Shown here piece by piece: positions 1 through 10,063 of a stretch of DNA of 64,000 nucleotides. The translations under genes were made by a program, and so were the position numbers. A model generated the notes under the pieces. The model searched no databases, was not told where the DNA came from, and worked only from the letters and a program-made list of their open reading frames with translations. Origin of the DNA: Gemella haemolysans (GTDB lineage Bacteria > Bacillota > Bacilli > Staphylococcales > Gemellaceae); NCBI RefSeq assembly GCF_012273215.1, contig NZ_CP050965.1:1100541-1164540 (forward strand). Direction: 5' to 3'. How positions within the stretch are numbered: position 1 is the first letter of the stretch; each line of letters opens with the position of its first letter.

Positions 1-56
1 ACTGTACCAATAGATAACAGTGTTGCTACTGAAATTAATAAAATATTTTTCTTCAT
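1..56 (-). CDS. Secreted or lipoprotein N-terminus (partial)
   Basis: Only the first 18 codons are inside the window. They read MKKNILLISVATLLSIGT: a positively charged start followed by a hydrophobic stretch, which is a Sec signal peptide or lipoprotein leader. A strong ribosome binding site (TAGGAGGAAA) sits 5 bases before the ATG, which fixes the start at base 56. The mature part lies beyond the left edge, so its function cannot be told. Confidence 0.75.
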   Translation of the reverse strand, partial: MKKNILLISVATLLSIGT

Positions 57-111
57 ATACTTTCCTCCTAAATAACTATAATATTATAGTCACTATGATT
101 ATACCATAACA

Positions 112-149
112 AAAAAAGAAGTGCTAATTTTAATATACACTTCTTTTTA
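112..149 (-). terminator. Intrinsic terminator after traX-like gene
   Basis: AAAGAAGTG pairs with CACTTCTTT around a loop of about 14 bases. On the minus strand a run of seven T follows, just downstream of the TraX-like gene. Confidence 0.75.
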
Positions 150-162
150 ATAATTTTTACTT

Positions 163-903
163 TTAGAGTACCAATGAAATATTTCCATATAATATTATTC
201 TAAATATACCTATAATAGCTAAATGTATTGGATAATAGTAGTAGAAGAACCACTTAGAACCAATATGTTTTCCTCTGGTACCATCATATCTCATTAATAA
301 TGGTAGAGAGAATAAAGTTGCAAACTGTAATACTCCATAGAATACATCTATAAAGATAATATAAATAGCAGCATAAACACTTATCCATATAACATAATCG
401 AGTATTTGTTGTTTTTTACTATCTCTATGATTATATAGAAAGAATGGCATCATTAGGGCTATTGAAGACCAATCCGCTACAAAAGTTAATAAACAGAACA
501 CTATAATTGTTAAAATCTTTAATGTATTATTTATCTTCTCATTTTTAAAGATTGCGATCAATGCAACCGACATCGCCAATGGGAATAAGACACTTGTTTT
601 ATTAAATATACTTCCTGTAGTTATATCAAATGGTACACCTAGACCGAAGCAAAATGCAAAGTGACTGATAACAGCAAAGCTAATAATTCTAAAGAAATAT
701 TTTTTAATATCTTTTGTATAATAACATCCTTCTGCGATAAAATACCACATAATTGGCGCTGTTAAACGTCCTACTATGTGCATAAATACTGGTATCGGTT
801 CTTTAACTAAACCTGGATATAATAGCCACGCTAAATGATCAATTGTCATAGCAATAATAGCTATATATTTTAACTGAGTTCCATCAAACTTTAAATTTTT
901 CAT
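163..903 (-). CDS. TraX family membrane protein
   Basis: A 246-residue polytopic membrane protein. The N-terminal block (residues 10-65) has the TraX family hallmarks: KYIAIIAMTIDHLAWLL, the HIVGRLTAPIMWYFIAEG segment and a YY-PIHL motif near the C-terminus. In F plasmids TraX acetylates pilin, but chromosomal Firmicute relatives are membrane proteins, possibly acyltransferase-like, of unknown substrate. It is monocistronic, with its own terminator; a GGAAG ribosome binding site precedes the ATG. The family call is firm; the function is open. Confidence 0.85.
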   Translation of the reverse strand: MKNLKFDGTQLKYIAIIAMTIDHLAWLLYPGLVKEPIPVFMHIVGRLTAPIMWYFIAEGCYYTKDIKKYFFRIISFAVISHFAFCFGLGVPFDITTGSIFNKTSVLFPLAMSVALIAIFKNEKINNTLKILTIIVFCLLTFVADWSSIALMMPFFLYNHRDSKKQQILDYVIWISVYAAIYIIFIDVFYGVLQFATLFSLPLLMRYDGTRGKHIGSKWFFYYYYPIHLAIIGIFRIILYGNISLVL

Positions 904-1062
904 TTTCTTCCTTTCTATACTATTTTGACTTTATTTAAAAATATTAGTTTATATATTACTCATAAATTTAGGGTAATGAGAATACTCTACACTAAGATAT
1001 ATTATCATATTAAAATACATTATACAATTATTTATCTAAACAATATATATAATTCAAAAATA

Positions 1063-1090
1063 AAAAAGACTTTCAAGAATAAAAGTCCTT
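1063..1090 (-). terminator. Intrinsic terminator
   Basis: On the minus strand GGACTTT pairs with AAAGTCT around TATTCTTG and is followed by a T-rich tail, directly after the stop of the 128-aa gene. Confidence 0.7.
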
Positions 1091-1091
1091 C

Positions 1092-1478
1092 TTATCTAAA
1101 CATGGCTATTTCTAGACTATCCATATATTGAGCTAATGACTTATTAAATTTTTCATAATCAGCTACTTGAAATTCCTCTGTAGCACAGGCTACTGAACAT
1201 CTAGCAACTTGTAGTTGATTAAAAAATGTTATCATTAATGGTACACCTATTATTTTAGAAATACCACGTATTGTCATCCTTCCAGCTTCTTCTAATTCCA
1301 TAACTTGTTCTTTTGAATTTATATTTACTATTTTATCATCAACTAAGACTTCAACATTATCATAGTAATCATAAGCTAATTCAACAGCTCTACAAATATG
1401 CTCCCAACCTACTCTATAAGTCAAGCTATATTCTGCAAATAACCATCCATTTTCTTTTTCTACACCTAGTAAAAGCAT
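1092..1478 (-). CDS. Conserved-looking cytosolic protein of unknown function (128 aa)
   Basis: I do not recognise the family. The protein is soluble, acidic, without a signal peptide or membrane segment. It starts MLLLGVEKENGWLF and has one cysteine pair (CSVAC, around residues 94-98). It is flanked by its own promoter and terminator, so it is a single-gene unit and likely a real gene. Codon use resembles its neighbours. Confidence 0.7.
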   Translation of the reverse strand: MLLLGVEKENGWLFAEYSLTYRVGWEHICRAVELAYDYYDNVEVLVDDKIVNINSKEQVMELEEAGRMTIRGISKIIGVPLMITFFNQLQVARCSVACATEEFQVADYEKFNKSLAQYMDSLEIAMFR

Positions 1479-1513
1479 ATTATTTATCTCCTATATATTT
1501 ATGTATTAGTTTA

Positions 1514-1542
1514 ATTATATTCTAACTTAAACTTATAAGCAA
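1514..1542 (-). promoter_or_regulatory. Promoter of the 128-aa gene
   Basis: Minus strand TTGCTT (1537-1542), 17-base spacer, TATAAT (1514-1519), about 36 bases before the gene start. Confidence 0.65.
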
Positions 1543-1574
1543 TAAAAAATGCCTAAGTTATTTCACTTAGACAC
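1543..1574 (-). terminator. Terminator of ABC (HrtAB-like) operon
   Basis: Minus strand CTAAGT pairs with ACTTAG around GAAATA and is followed by GCATTTTTTATT. It lies just after the ATP-binding protein gene and overlaps the promoter of the next gene. Confidence 0.7.
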
Positions 1575-1582
1575 TTTATATA

Positions 1583-2257
1583 TTATCTTTCTTTTGTTAA
1601 AATTCCATCTTTCATTCGATAAACATGATCACATTTTTCAATCATTCTATTATCATGAGTTACCATAATAATTGATTTATTTTTTTCTCTACATTCTTTT
1701 GAAAGTAAATCTACAACTTCAAACGCTCTATCTGAGTCAAGACTTGCTGTAGGTTCATCAGCTAAGATGATTGCCGGATTATTGTAAAGAGCTCTAGCAA
1801 TAGCTAATCGTTGCCTTTCTCCACCTGATAAGTCTTTTGGTAATTTATTTTCTAAATGATCTATTCCTAATTCTTTAAATAGGGAGTTTTGATCTTGAAG
1901 TGTTTGTTTTTTTTTCTTATTTATTCTATCAACTAATTCTAACTGTTGTTTTGCAGTTAAAAATGGAACAAGATTAGATGCCTGCAGAACAAATCCTATA
2001 TCATTAAATCGTAACTTTGACCTTTCTTTCTCAGATAGATTAGTATAATCTTTTCCATTAATAATTATTTGACCTTTTGATGGAGTTTGTAAACCACCAG
2101 CTAACGTTAAGAAAGTTGATTTTCCTGAACCTGATGGACCTATAATCGCAATAAATTGACCTTCTTCTATTTTAAAATTTGTTTCTTTCAAAGCTTCTAT
2201 CTCTTTATTTCCATCTTGATATGATTTAGTAACATTTTTAAATTCTAATACATTCAT
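1583..2257 (-). CDS. ABC transporter ATP-binding protein, MacB/LolD/HrtA type
   Basis: A 224-residue nucleotide-binding domain. It shows Walker A GPSGSGKST (about residue 41), the ABC signature LSGGERQRLAIARAL (about 144), Walker B ILADEPTASLD and the switch histidine in MVTHD. This subgroup powers FtsX-type permeases that extrude substrates or sense envelope damage. It lies 7 bases after the FtsX-like permease gene, so the two form one transporter. Its layout resembles heme exporter HrtAB, but the substrate is not proven by sequence. Confidence 0.9.
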   Translation of the reverse strand: MNVLEFKNVTKSYQDGNKEIEALKETNFKIEEGQFIAIIGPSGSGKSTFLTLAGGLQTPSKGQIIINGKDYTNLSEKERSKLRFNDIGFVLQASNLVPFLTAKQQLELVDRINKKKKQTLQDQNSLFKELGIDHLENKLPKDLSGGERQRLAIARALYNNPAIILADEPTASLDSDRAFEVVDLLSKECREKNKSIIMVTHDNRMIEKCDHVYRMKDGILTKER

Positions 2258-2264
2258 ATGACAC

Positions 2265-3341
2265 CTACCCTATTGCTTTTAATGGATCAATTTTTCTAAT
2301 AGCTAAAACAGAGAATAATGTTCCAACTAAAGAAAAAATAATCAAACTAACAAAGATAATACTGTAATAAAGTCCATTTCCTAAAAATGGTACTGCTGAT
2401 GGTAATACAAGTGATGTTCCCCATGTTCCAACCAAACCTAGTATACTTCCAACTAATGAAAGTAAGAATGTTTGCGATAAGACAGAAATTCCAATCATTC
2501 CATTCGAGATTCCTTGTGCTTTCATTATACCAAAAATAGGTGTTTTCTGAATAGTAAGTACATACATGAAGATCCCTATAATAATAGCAGAAATCACTAT
2601 TAGGAATCCTATCATTAGTCCAAATGTTAAAATTTGAGCACTATAACCAGGTAATTCATTAATAAAATCAGCTATACTAACTTTTTGGAAGATAGAACTG
2701 TCGTAATCCTTTAATTCTCCTTTTACTACGAAAGCATTAATCATAAGATTATCAGTTGATTTATTATTACCATATTTCAACACTTGAAAATCATTAATAT
2801 TCATATATACTACAGGTGCAACATTAAACCTTGATTTTTCCGTGTAACCTACTATTTTTAATTCAATATCTGAGTTAGCTGTTTTAAAAGTATCCCCTAT
2901 AGAATATCCTTCTTTTTCAGACAAACTTTTTTCAATAACAACTTCATTTTTAGATTCAAAAGTTCTACCTTGAATTATTGGAGGAATTAAAAAACTTCCA
3001 TTATTTACTCCAAAAATACTGATTTTTTGTTTTACATCCTCATTTGAACTCTTCTCAGTTTTAGAAACTGTAACCATTTGACTAAAAGGTTCAACATTAT
3101 CTGCAGATAAAGATTCTTTATCTGATAATTTCAGATTAGATAAACCAATAGTTTTATTTGCTTCTGAAGAAAGCAATACCGTATCCGCCTTCCAATGATC
3201 AATTGAAGATCTATTCTGATCTATCAATCCAAAAGCTAATCCGGATAAGAAAAACATCAAATATGAAACTAGTGTAAGTAATCCTACAATTAGACTATAC
3301 CTTAACTTAGCATCCTTTATTTCATTAATAGCTAAAAACAT
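2265..3341 (-). CDS. FtsX-like ABC permease (HrtB-like)
   Basis: A 358-residue permease of the MacB/FtsX fold: one membrane segment near residues 15-38, an extracytoplasmic domain of about 200 residues, then three membrane segments between about 235 and 350. It starts MFLAINEIKDAKLRYSL, like HrtB-type proteins. The ribosome binding site AAGGAGAAAAA precedes the ATG. It is the first gene of a two-gene operon with the ATPase. Heme or other toxic-compound efflux is an inference from overall resemblance. Confidence 0.8.
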   Translation of the reverse strand: MFLAINEIKDAKLRYSLIVGLLTLVSYLMFFLSGLAFGLIDQNRSSIDHWKADTVLLSSEANKTIGLSNLKLSDKESLSADNVEPFSQMVTVSKTEKSSNEDVKQKISIFGVNNGSFLIPPIIQGRTFESKNEVVIEKSLSEKEGYSIGDTFKTANSDIELKIVGYTEKSRFNVAPVVYMNINDFQVLKYGNNKSTDNLMINAFVVKGELKDYDSSIFQKVSIADFINELPGYSAQILTFGLMIGFLIVISAIIIGIFMYVLTIQKTPIFGIMKAQGISNGMIGISVLSQTFLLSLVGSILGLVGTWGTSLVLPSAVPFLGNGLYYSIIFVSLIIFSLVGTLFSVLAIRKIDPLKAIG

Positions 3342-3397
3342 TTTTTCTCCTTAAAATATAAAATTTTTATTCATAAATAATAAATTGCATTATACTA

Positions 3398-3429
3398 AGC
3401 ATATAGAATAAAACTTGTAAAGTCAAGTT
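3398..3429 (-). promoter_or_regulatory. Promoter with palindromic operator for HrtAB-like operon
   Basis: Minus strand TTGACT (3421-3426), 17-base spacer, TATGCT (3398-3403). An inverted repeat AACTTG-N6-CAAGTT (3412-3429) covers the -35 box, the position expected for a repressor site. No regulator gene is adjacent. Confidence 0.6.
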
Positions 3430-3493
3430 ATTAAACTAAACCGAATATCTATTGTCGTTATTTATGATTAAATTATATTTTTCGATATAAAAC

Positions 3494-3530
3494 TAAAAAG
3501 GCATTTAGAACCTTCCAAATACCTCTTTTG
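3494..3530 (-). terminator. Terminator of alpha/beta hydrolase gene
   Basis: Minus strand AGGTATTT pairs with AAATGCCT (one G-T pair) and is followed by TTTTTAG. Confidence 0.7.
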
Positions 3531-3553
3531 TTAATAGCAAATTATTAAAATTA

Positions 3554-4282
3554 TTATTTATTAATCCAACTGTTTACTGTATGAGCAATTTCTAGAGGAT
3601 GCTCCATATACATCTCATGACCACAATTTTTTAGTAACTCAACATCAAAATATTGTGGAAGTTTATCTAGTGATATCTTTCTCCATTCAGGTTCTTTATC
3701 ATATGCTGGAGCTATAAATAATACGTTTTTTGATTTTAAATTTCTTTGATATGATCTAATAACTCGACGTAATTCAAGTAAATAAGAGACTTTTTCGAAA
3801 TCTAAATCTAGCTCAAATTTTTCTAATGCACTATTATAACGATATGAATTTTTTAATGCTTCTTCCAGATTTTCTGACCAATAATAAGATTGAGATTTTT
3901 CATTGGCTATAACTTCTTCTAAATTTGTAAAAGTATGCTGGTCAAAATAAGCTTTTGCTGCTTCTAACTCATTTTCAAGAGGCATTATTTCATCTAAATT
4001 CAAATAGCCTCCATCTAATAAAATGAGTTTAGTTACTTTCGGACTACGTGATGATAAAAATCTAGCTAAATCACCACCTAATGAATGACCAATCAGATAA
4101 ACCTCTTCATCATCTTTTATTGCATTATTAAACCAATTTTGTAATATTTTTTTATCTTGTATCATTTCTTTATAAGGATTTAGAAAAACAGTATCTACTT
4201 CAAGCTCTTGAAAGAAATCCTTTGCGAAATAATAATTACTGCCTAAACCACCTATAAAATATACTTTAATTTTTTGATTCAT
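3554..4282 (-). CDS. Alpha/beta hydrolase
   Basis: A 242-residue alpha/beta-hydrolase fold protein. The nucleophile elbow GHSLGG is near residue 66; an Asp in the LILLDGG/APAYDKEP region and the histidine in NCGHEMYMEHP would complete the triad. No signal peptide, so it is cytosolic. I place the start at ATG 4282 rather than the TTG one codon upstream, because AAGGAA lies 6 bases before this ATG. It is followed by its own terminator. The substrate is unknown; esterase or lipase-like activity is likely. Confidence 0.8.
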   Translation of the reverse strand: MNQKIKVYFIGGLGSNYYFAKDFFQELEVDTVFLNPYKEMIQDKKILQNWFNNAIKDDEEVYLIGHSLGGDLARFLSSRSPKVTKLILLDGGYLNLDEIMPLENELEAAKAYFDQHTFTNLEEVIANEKSQSYYWSENLEEALKNSYRYNSALEKFELDLDFEKVSYLLELRRVIRSYQRNLKSKNVLFIAPAYDKEPEWRKISLDKLPQYFDVELLKNCGHEMYMEHPLEIAHTVNSWINK

Positions 4283-4353
4283 CAATTCTTCCTTCTCCTA
4301 AAATAAATTAATTTTCTAGAAAAATACTATAAACGATTATATACTAAAACTTG

Positions 4354-4863
4354 TTAATTATAATTTTTAAAAATAATAATTAGTAATATACTAATTATAA
4401 GTAAGATAAACTGAACTACGAAAATAACTAACGCAATCTTATAAATAGATATATACTTACGAACTTGAATAGTAGTATTAAAAATAAACTCTCGAAATCT
4501 CTCATCACTTTCAAATGAAATAATATACTCCCCTTCATCAGCTTGAAAACAATATATCTCTACTCTTCTCCAAATAACCCCTAAACCTTTAGATCTATAA
4601 AATACTTCTTCTAGAGATTTTTTTTCACCAGTATTTTTATTAGCAACAGTTATCCTTAAATCTCTAATGTTAGTAAAAGAATACCTCTTATCTTTTATCC
4701 AAATAGAGTATTTCCCACCTTTTCTGATAATAAATTCCTCTTTTTTAATCCCGGTAGATAATTCACAAATTGCTTTATTTCTAAAAAATTTTATAACAAT
4801 TAAACTACAAATAAATAATAAGACTATTAATATCAAGGCTAATATATAAATTATAGTATTCAC
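4354..4863 (-). CDS. Membrane protein of unknown function (169 aa)
   Basis: Two hydrophobic segments, residues 4-26 and about 140-165, bracket a soluble middle domain of about 110 residues that should face one side of the membrane. No family is recognised. A GGAGAAGA ribosome binding site precedes the ATG. It stands between the hydrolase and a gene-poor stretch, so context gives no functional clue. Confidence 0.65.
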   Translation of the reverse strand: MNTIIYILALILIVLLFICSLIVIKFFRNKAICELSTGIKKEEFIIRKGGKYSIWIKDKRYSFTNIRDLRITVANKNTGEKKSLEEVFYRSKGLGVIWRRVEIYCFQADEGEYIISFESDERFREFIFNTTIQVRKYISIYKIALVIFVVQFILLIISILLIIIFKNYN

Positions 4864-5060
4864 AATCTTCTCCTTTTCTTTACTAACTTATAACGATAAA
4901 TTATATACTTATAATAATATTATAAGCTATTAATTTTATGAGAACAATAGTAAATTAATATGCTATGATATATAATAGAAATTTAATAAATAAATATTCA
5001 AAAAACTATTATTCTTATACCTATATATGATTATAAAAACTCTATTTAGAATAATTAATT

Positions 5061-5189
5061 AAAAAATCGAAGCTAATTTCTTAACTTCGACTTTTTACTA
5101 TTACTCAATATCCCTAGAGTAATTAGATTTTATTTTAATAATATATAAATTATTTGAATTTATTATATTATTTCCCCTATACTACCTTT
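5061..5189 (-). ncRNA. Candidate small RNA (about 130 nt)
   Basis: In the 561-bp gap between tuf and the 169-aa gene, a full promoter is followed about 130 bases later by a clean intrinsic terminator (5061-5090: TCGAAG pairs with CTTCGA, then six T on the minus strand). The only reading frame with a start inside is a 10-codon one (MFKGSIGEII). That is the architecture of an sRNA gene. It is not homology-based; expression is unproven. Confidence 0.4.
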
Positions 5190-5195
5190 AAACAT

Positions 5196-5224
5196 ATTAT
5201 ACACCTCTTATAGTTTTTCTGCAA
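5196..5224 (-). promoter_or_regulatory. Promoter of candidate small RNA
   Basis: Minus strand TTGCAG (5219-5224), 17-base spacer, TATAAT (5196-5201). The nearest gene downstream is behind a terminator. Confidence 0.55.
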
Positions 5225-5373
5225 GGATTTACCAAAATTTGTACGTATTTTATAATAAAATTATAAAAAATAATTATTTTACACTGAAAATACTATATTA
5301 ACACATATAATGTTCTAAAACTATCAAATACCTCTAATTAAATATGAACATTATGTAAATCTATATTAAGTAT

Positions 5374-5406
5374 ATAAAAAAAGCAAGGTGAAATTCACCT
5401 TGCTTT
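5374..5406 (-). terminator. Terminator of the str/tuf operon
   Basis: Minus strand AAGCAAGGTGAA pairs with TTCACCTTGCTT with almost no loop, followed by TTTTTTTATA. It sits 19 bases after the tuf stop codon. Confidence 0.9.
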
Positions 5407-5424
5407 ATGTATTTCAATACGAAA

Positions 5425-6612
5425 TTATTTAACGATTGAAGTTACAACACCTGAACCTACAGTACGTCCACCTTCACGAATTGAGAAACGAGTTCCTTCT
5501 TCGATCGCGATTGGAGAAATAAGTTCTACGTTGATTGATACGTTATCCCCAGGCATTACCATTTCAGTACCTTCTGGTAAAGTAACTACACCAGTTACGT
5601 CAGTAGTACGGAAGTAGAATTGAGGACGGTAGTTTGTGAAGAATGGAGTGTGACGTCCACCTTCTTCTTTAGATAATACGTACACGTCAGCTACGAATTG
5701 AGTGTGTGGAGTGATTGTTTTAGGAGCTGCTAAAACTTGTCCACGTTCGATATCTTCACGAGCAACACCACGTAATAATGCACCGATGTTATCTCCTGCT
5801 TCAGCGTAATCTAATAATTTACGGAACATTTCAACACCTGTTACAGTAGTTGAAGCTGGTTCTTCAGTTAATCCAACGATTTCTACTACGTCTCCAACTT
5901 TAACTTGTCCACGTTCAACACGTCCAGTAGCAACTGTACCACGACCTGTGATTGAGAATACGTCCTCAACTGGCATCATGAATGGTTTAGCGTTATCACG
6001 TTCTGGAGTTGGGATGTACTCATCAACTGTTTCCATTAATTCGATGATAGCTTTTTCTGCATCAGCGTCTCCTTCAAGAGCTTTAAGAGCAGAACCTTTG
6101 ATTACTGGTAGTTCATCTCCATCGAATCCGTATTCAGATAATAGTTCACGAACTTCCATTTCAACTAATTCTAATAACTCTTCGTCATCAACCATATCAC
6201 ATTTGTTTAAGAATACAACGATTTTTGGTACTCCAACGTTACGAGATAATAGGATGTGCTCACGAGTTTGAGCCATTGGTCCATCTGTAGCAGCGATTAC
6301 TAAGATAGCTCCGTCCATTTGAGCAGCACCAGTGATCATGTTTTTAACATAGTCAGCGTGTCCTGGGCAGTCTACGTGTGCGTAGTGACGGTTTGGAGTT
6401 TCATACTCGATGTGAGAAGTGTTGATTGTGATACCACGTTCTCTTTCTTCTGGTGCGTTATCGATTGAAGCGTAGTCTTTAGCTTCTCCACCATAAGTTT
6501 TTGCTAATACAGTAGCGATAGCTGCTGTTAAAGTAGTTTTACCGTGGTCAACGTGACCAATTGTTCCAATGTTAGCATGTGTTTTACTACGGTCAAATTT
6601 TTCTTTTGCCAT
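5425..6612 (-). CDS. tuf: Elongation factor Tu
   Basis: A 395-residue EF-Tu, full length for the family. It delivers aminoacyl-tRNA to the ribosome with GTP. P-loop GHVDHGKTT (residues 19-27), DCPGHADY switch II motif and NKCD guanine-binding motif are intact; domains 2 and 3 follow. It is the last gene of rpsL-rpsG-fusA-tuf. Codon use is strongly biased to a few codons, as expected for a highly expressed gene. The 122-bp gap before it contains TTGCAA and TATAAA-like boxes, so a secondary promoter is possible. Confidence 0.98.
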   Translation of the reverse strand: MAKEKFDRSKTHANIGTIGHVDHGKTTLTAAIATVLAKTYGGEAKDYASIDNAPEERERGITINTSHIEYETPNRHYAHVDCPGHADYVKNMITGAAQMDGAILVIAATDGPMAQTREHILLSRNVGVPKIVVFLNKCDMVDDEELLELVEMEVRELLSEYGFDGDELPVIKGSALKALEGDADAEKAIIELMETVDEYIPTPERDNAKPFMMPVEDVFSITGRGTVATGRVERGQVKVGDVVEIVGLTEEPASTTVTGVEMFRKLLDYAEAGDNIGALLRGVAREDIERGQVLAAPKTITPHTQFVADVYVLSKEEGGRHTPFFTNYRPQFYFRTTDVTGVVTLPEGTEMVMPGDNVSINVELISPIAIEEGTRFSIREGGRTVGSGVVTSIVK

Positions 6613-6734
6613 TTTAAAAATGTCTCCTTCAAGTTAATAAAATTTTAATTTTTTAAATTAGTCACATAGCATTCTATGATAACTATATTTTATAATGTTA
6701 CAACGAAAATTGCAACTATAAAGAATATTTTTTA

Positions 6735-8810
6735 TTATCCTTTATTTTTTTTGATAATTTCTTCAGAAATTGATTTAGGTACTTCTTCGTAGTGGTCGAA
6801 TACCATTGAGTAAGTACCACGTCCTTGAGTTGCAGAACGTAGAGAAGTTGCATATCCGAACATTTCAGATAATGGTACTGAAGCACTTACTACTTGTGCG
6901 TTACCACGAGCTTCCATACCTTCAACTCGTCCACGACGTGAAGTGATATCACCCATGATATCTCCTAAGTATTCTTCAGGCATTACAACTTCAACTTTCA
7001 TGATTGGTTCTAAGATTACTGGGTTACATTTTTTAGCAGCTTCTTTAAGAGCTAATGATGCAGCAACTTTGAACGCCATTTCAGATGAATCGACATCGTG
7101 GTATGATCCATCGAATAATTTAGCTTTAACGTCGATTAATTCGTATCCAGCTAATACCCCGTTTGCCATAGAGTCTTTTAATCCTGCTTCTACTGCTGGG
7201 ATGTATTCACGTGGAACTACCCCACCAACGATAGCATTTTCGAATTCAAATCCTGCACCTGGCTCATTTGGAGTGAACTCAATCCATACGTCCCCGTATT
7301 GTCCACGTCCACCAGATTGACGAGTGAATTTACCTTGTACTTGTGCAGCTTGTTTGAATGTTTCACGGTAAGATACCATTGGAGCACCTACTGTACATTC
7401 AACTTTGAATTCACGACGCATACGGTCAACGATGATGTCTAAGTGAAGCTCACCCATACCTGCGATGATAACTTGCCCAGTTTCTTCGTCAGTTCCAGCA
7501 CGGAATGTTGGGTCTTCTTCTTGTAATTTTTGTAAAGCTGTTGACATTTTATCTTGGTCAGCTTTTGATTTTGGTTCAACTGAAAGTTGGATAACTGGTT
7601 CTGGGAATTCCATTGATTCAAGAATAACTTCGTTTTTCTCGTCACAAAGTGTGTCCCCAGTAGTAGTATCTTTAAGACCAACAGCTGCAGCGATATCACC
7701 AGCGTAAACTTCAGCGATTTCGTTACGAGTGTTAGCGTGCATTTGCAGGATACGTCCTACACGTTCACGTTTACCTTTAGTTGAGTTTTTAACGTATGAA
7801 CCAGATGATAAAATACCTGAGTACACACGGAAGAAAGTAAGTTTCCCTACGAATGGGTCAGTCATAACTTTGAAAGCTAATGCTGAGAATGGTTCTTCAT
7901 CTGAAGAATGTCTTTCTACTTCTTCATCAGTATCTGGGTTAATCCCTTTAATAGCAGGTACGTCTAATGGAGATGGTAAGTATTCTACTACTGCATCTAG
8001 CATTGGTTGTACACCTTTATATTTGAAGGCTGATCCACATACTACAGGGAAGAATTCTACTGATAAAGTAGCTTTACGGATTGCAGCTTTAAGCTCATCA
8101 ATTGTAATTTCTTCTCCACCTAAGTATTTTTCCATGAAGTCTTCATCGAATTCTGCAACAGCTTCGATAAGTTTTTCACGGTATTCTTCAGCTTGATCTT
8201 GGTATTCAGCTGGGATTTCTTTTTCAACAAGATTTTCCCCAACGCTACCTTCGTTGTAGATAGCTTTCATCTCAACAAGGTCGATTACACCTTCGAATAG
8301 ATCTTCAGCTCCGATTGGAAGTTGAATTGGGTGTGCGTTAGCTTGTAATCTGTCGTGGATTGTTCCTACAGAGTATAGGAAGTCAGCTCCTGTTTTATCC
8401 ATTTTGTTTACGAATACGATACGAGGAACTCCATAAGTTGTAGCTTGACGCCAAACTGTTTCTGTTTGTGGTTCAACACCTGATTGCGCATCTAATACTG
8501 CTACTGATCCATCAAGTACACGAAGTGAACGTTCAACCTCAACTGTGAAGTCTACGTGTCCCGGTGTATCGATGATGTTGATACGGTGGTTTTTCCATTG
8601 AGCAGTTGTTGCAGCAGATGTAATAGTGATACCACGTTCTTGTTCTTGTTCCATCCAGTCCATTTGTGAGTTACCATCGTGAGTATCTCCGATTTTGTGG
8701 ATTTTCCCAGTATAGAACAGAATACGCTCTGTAGCAGTTGTTTTACCTGCGTCAATATGAGCCATGATACCGATATTACGAGTATCTTTTAAAGAAAATG
8801 CTCTAGTCAT
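6735..8810 (-). CDS. fusA: Elongation factor G
   Basis: A 691-residue EF-G, the translocation GTPase. It opens with the P-loop AHIDAGKTT (about residue 17), then DTPGHVDF and NKMD; the domain IV and V regions are complete ([27 protein letters not shown]). It lies between rpsG and tuf, the standard str operon place. A TCTCCTTTC complement marks its ribosome binding site. Nothing unusual in length. Confidence 0.98.
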   Translation of the reverse strand: MTRAFSLKDTRNIGIMAHIDAGKTTATERILFYTGKIHKIGDTHDGNSQMDWMEQEQERGITITSAATTAQWKNHRINIIDTPGHVDFTVEVERSLRVLDGSVAVLDAQSGVEPQTETVWRQATTYGVPRIVFVNKMDKTGADFLYSVGTIHDRLQANAHPIQLPIGAEDLFEGVIDLVEMKAIYNEGSVGENLVEKEIPAEYQDQAEEYREKLIEAVAEFDEDFMEKYLGGEEITIDELKAAIRKATLSVEFFPVVCGSAFKYKGVQPMLDAVVEYLPSPLDVPAIKGINPDTDEEVERHSSDEEPFSALAFKVMTDPFVGKLTFFRVYSGILSSGSYVKNSTKGKRERVGRILQMHANTRNEIAEVYAGDIAAAVGLKDTTTGDTLCDEKNEVILESMEFPEPVIQLSVEPKSKADQDKMSTALQKLQEEDPTFRAGTDEETGQVIIAGMGELHLDIIVDRMRREFKVECTVGAPMVSYRETFKQAAQVQGKFTRQSGGRGQYGDVWIEFTPNEPGAGFEFENAIVGGVVPREYIPAVEAGLKDSMANGVLAGYELIDVKAKLFDGSYHDVDSSEMAFKVAASLALKEAAKKCNPVILEPIMKVEVVMPEEYLGDIMGDITSRRGRVEGMEARGNAQVVSASVPLSEMFGYATSLRSATQGRGTYSMVFDHYEEVPKSISEEIIKKNKG

Positions 8811-8877
8811 GAGTCAATTTTCTCCTTTCATAAATTTTTAAATGTTTTGAGTAATTTGTCTTTTATAGTGAAAAACT

Positions 8878-8896
8878 CAAGCTATAAAATAGCTTG
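8878..8896 (-). other. Intercistronic hairpin rpsG-fusA
   Basis: CAAGCTAT pairs with ATAGCTTG, and on the minus strand AGTTTTTCAC follows. It could act as a partial terminator or processing site that sets the rpsG to fusA ratio. Confidence 0.5.
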
Positions 8897-8911
8897 ATAT
8901 TCACCCTATAA

Positions 8912-9397
<486 letters not shown>

Positions 9398-9429
9398 TCA
9401 CGAATTCTTTATCAAATTTTTATCTTATA

Positions 9430-9849
9430 TTATTTTTTCTCTTTTGGTTTTTTAGCACCGTATAGTGAACGTCCTTGTTTACGGTCGTTAACTCCTGCAG
9501 TATCTAAAGCTCCACGGATGATGTGGTAACGTACCCCTGGTAAGTCTTTTACACGTCCTCCACGAATAAGTACAACACTGTGTTCTTGTAGGTTGTGTCC
9601 GATACCTGGGATATATGCTGTTACTTCGATTTGGTTTGATAAACGAACACGTGCATATTTACGTAAAGCTGAGTTAGGTTTTTTAGGTGTCATAGTCCCA
9701 ACACGAGTACAAACTCCACGTTTTTGAGGTGAAGAAATGTTAGTTTCTTTCTTTCTTTGAGAGTTGTAACCTTTGTTAAGTGCTGGTGAATCTGATTTTG
9801 ATACTTTTGATTTACGAGGTTTACGAACTAATTGGTTAATAGTTGGCAT
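9430..9849 (-). CDS. rpsL: 30S ribosomal protein S12
   Basis: A 139-residue S12 of the decoding centre. The motifs [11 protein letters not shown] and [10 protein letters not shown] are intact, including the lysines whose change gives streptomycin resistance (TPKKPNS and the second motif near residue 102), so the sequence predicts a susceptible S12. First gene of the str operon, with a 112-base structured leader. Confidence 0.98.
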   Translation of the reverse strand: MPTINQLVRKPRKSKVSKSDSPALNKGYNSQRKKETNISSPQKRGVCTRVGTMTPKKPNSALRKYARVRLSNQIEVTAYIPGIGHNLQEHSVVLIRGGRVKDLPGVRYHIIRGALDTAGVNDRKQGRSLYGAKKPKEKK

Positions 9850-9879
9850 TTTCCTGATTTCCTCCTTCCCTGTTTATTT

Positions 9880-9961
9880 GTGAATCACCTAGCCAGGTGT
9901 ATCACGTTTTTAAATTTTTTATAAGCCATAGTGGCTTTACACAGAGTGCCGTAACACTCAC
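9880..9961 (-). promoter_or_regulatory. Structured 5' leader of the str operon
   Basis: Between the transcription start (about 9962) and rpsL are three hairpins: GAGTG/CACTC (9946-9961), AGCCA/TGGCT (9926-9938) and a long imperfect one, GTGATACACCT paired with AGGTGATTCAC (about 9882-9908). None is followed by a T run, so translational control or mRNA stability is more likely than termination. The third hairpin contains the same TGATACACCTGG word that is repeated upstream at 10064-10148. Confidence 0.5.
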
Positions 9962-9968
9962 GTACTAA

Positions 9969-9997
9969 ATAATACCACTTTTATTTTTTCTTGTCAA
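9969..9997 (-). promoter_or_regulatory. Promoter of rpsL-rpsG-fusA-tuf
   Basis: Minus strand consensus TTGACA (9992-9997), 17-base spacer, TATTAT (9969-9974). Confidence 0.85.
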
Positions 9998-10063
9998 CAC
10001 TTTTTTAAAATTTTTTTATATCTTTTTTAACTTGCTATTATCACATTCTATTTTTACACTTAA

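Noticed and set aside
925-1131. Plus-strand frame of 68 codons
   Set aside because: Overlaps the end of the 128-aa gene and its terminator; composition is that of AT-rich noncoding DNA and there is no ribosome binding site.
5162-5194. 10-codon peptide MFKGSIGEII in the candidate sRNA
   Set aside because: The ATG lies at the predicted transcript start, so the AGAGGTG upstream would not be in the RNA; no hydrophobic or pheromone-like pattern.
7439-8196. Alternative frames inside fusA
   Set aside because: Shadow frames of a highly expressed, codon-biased gene; no start signals.
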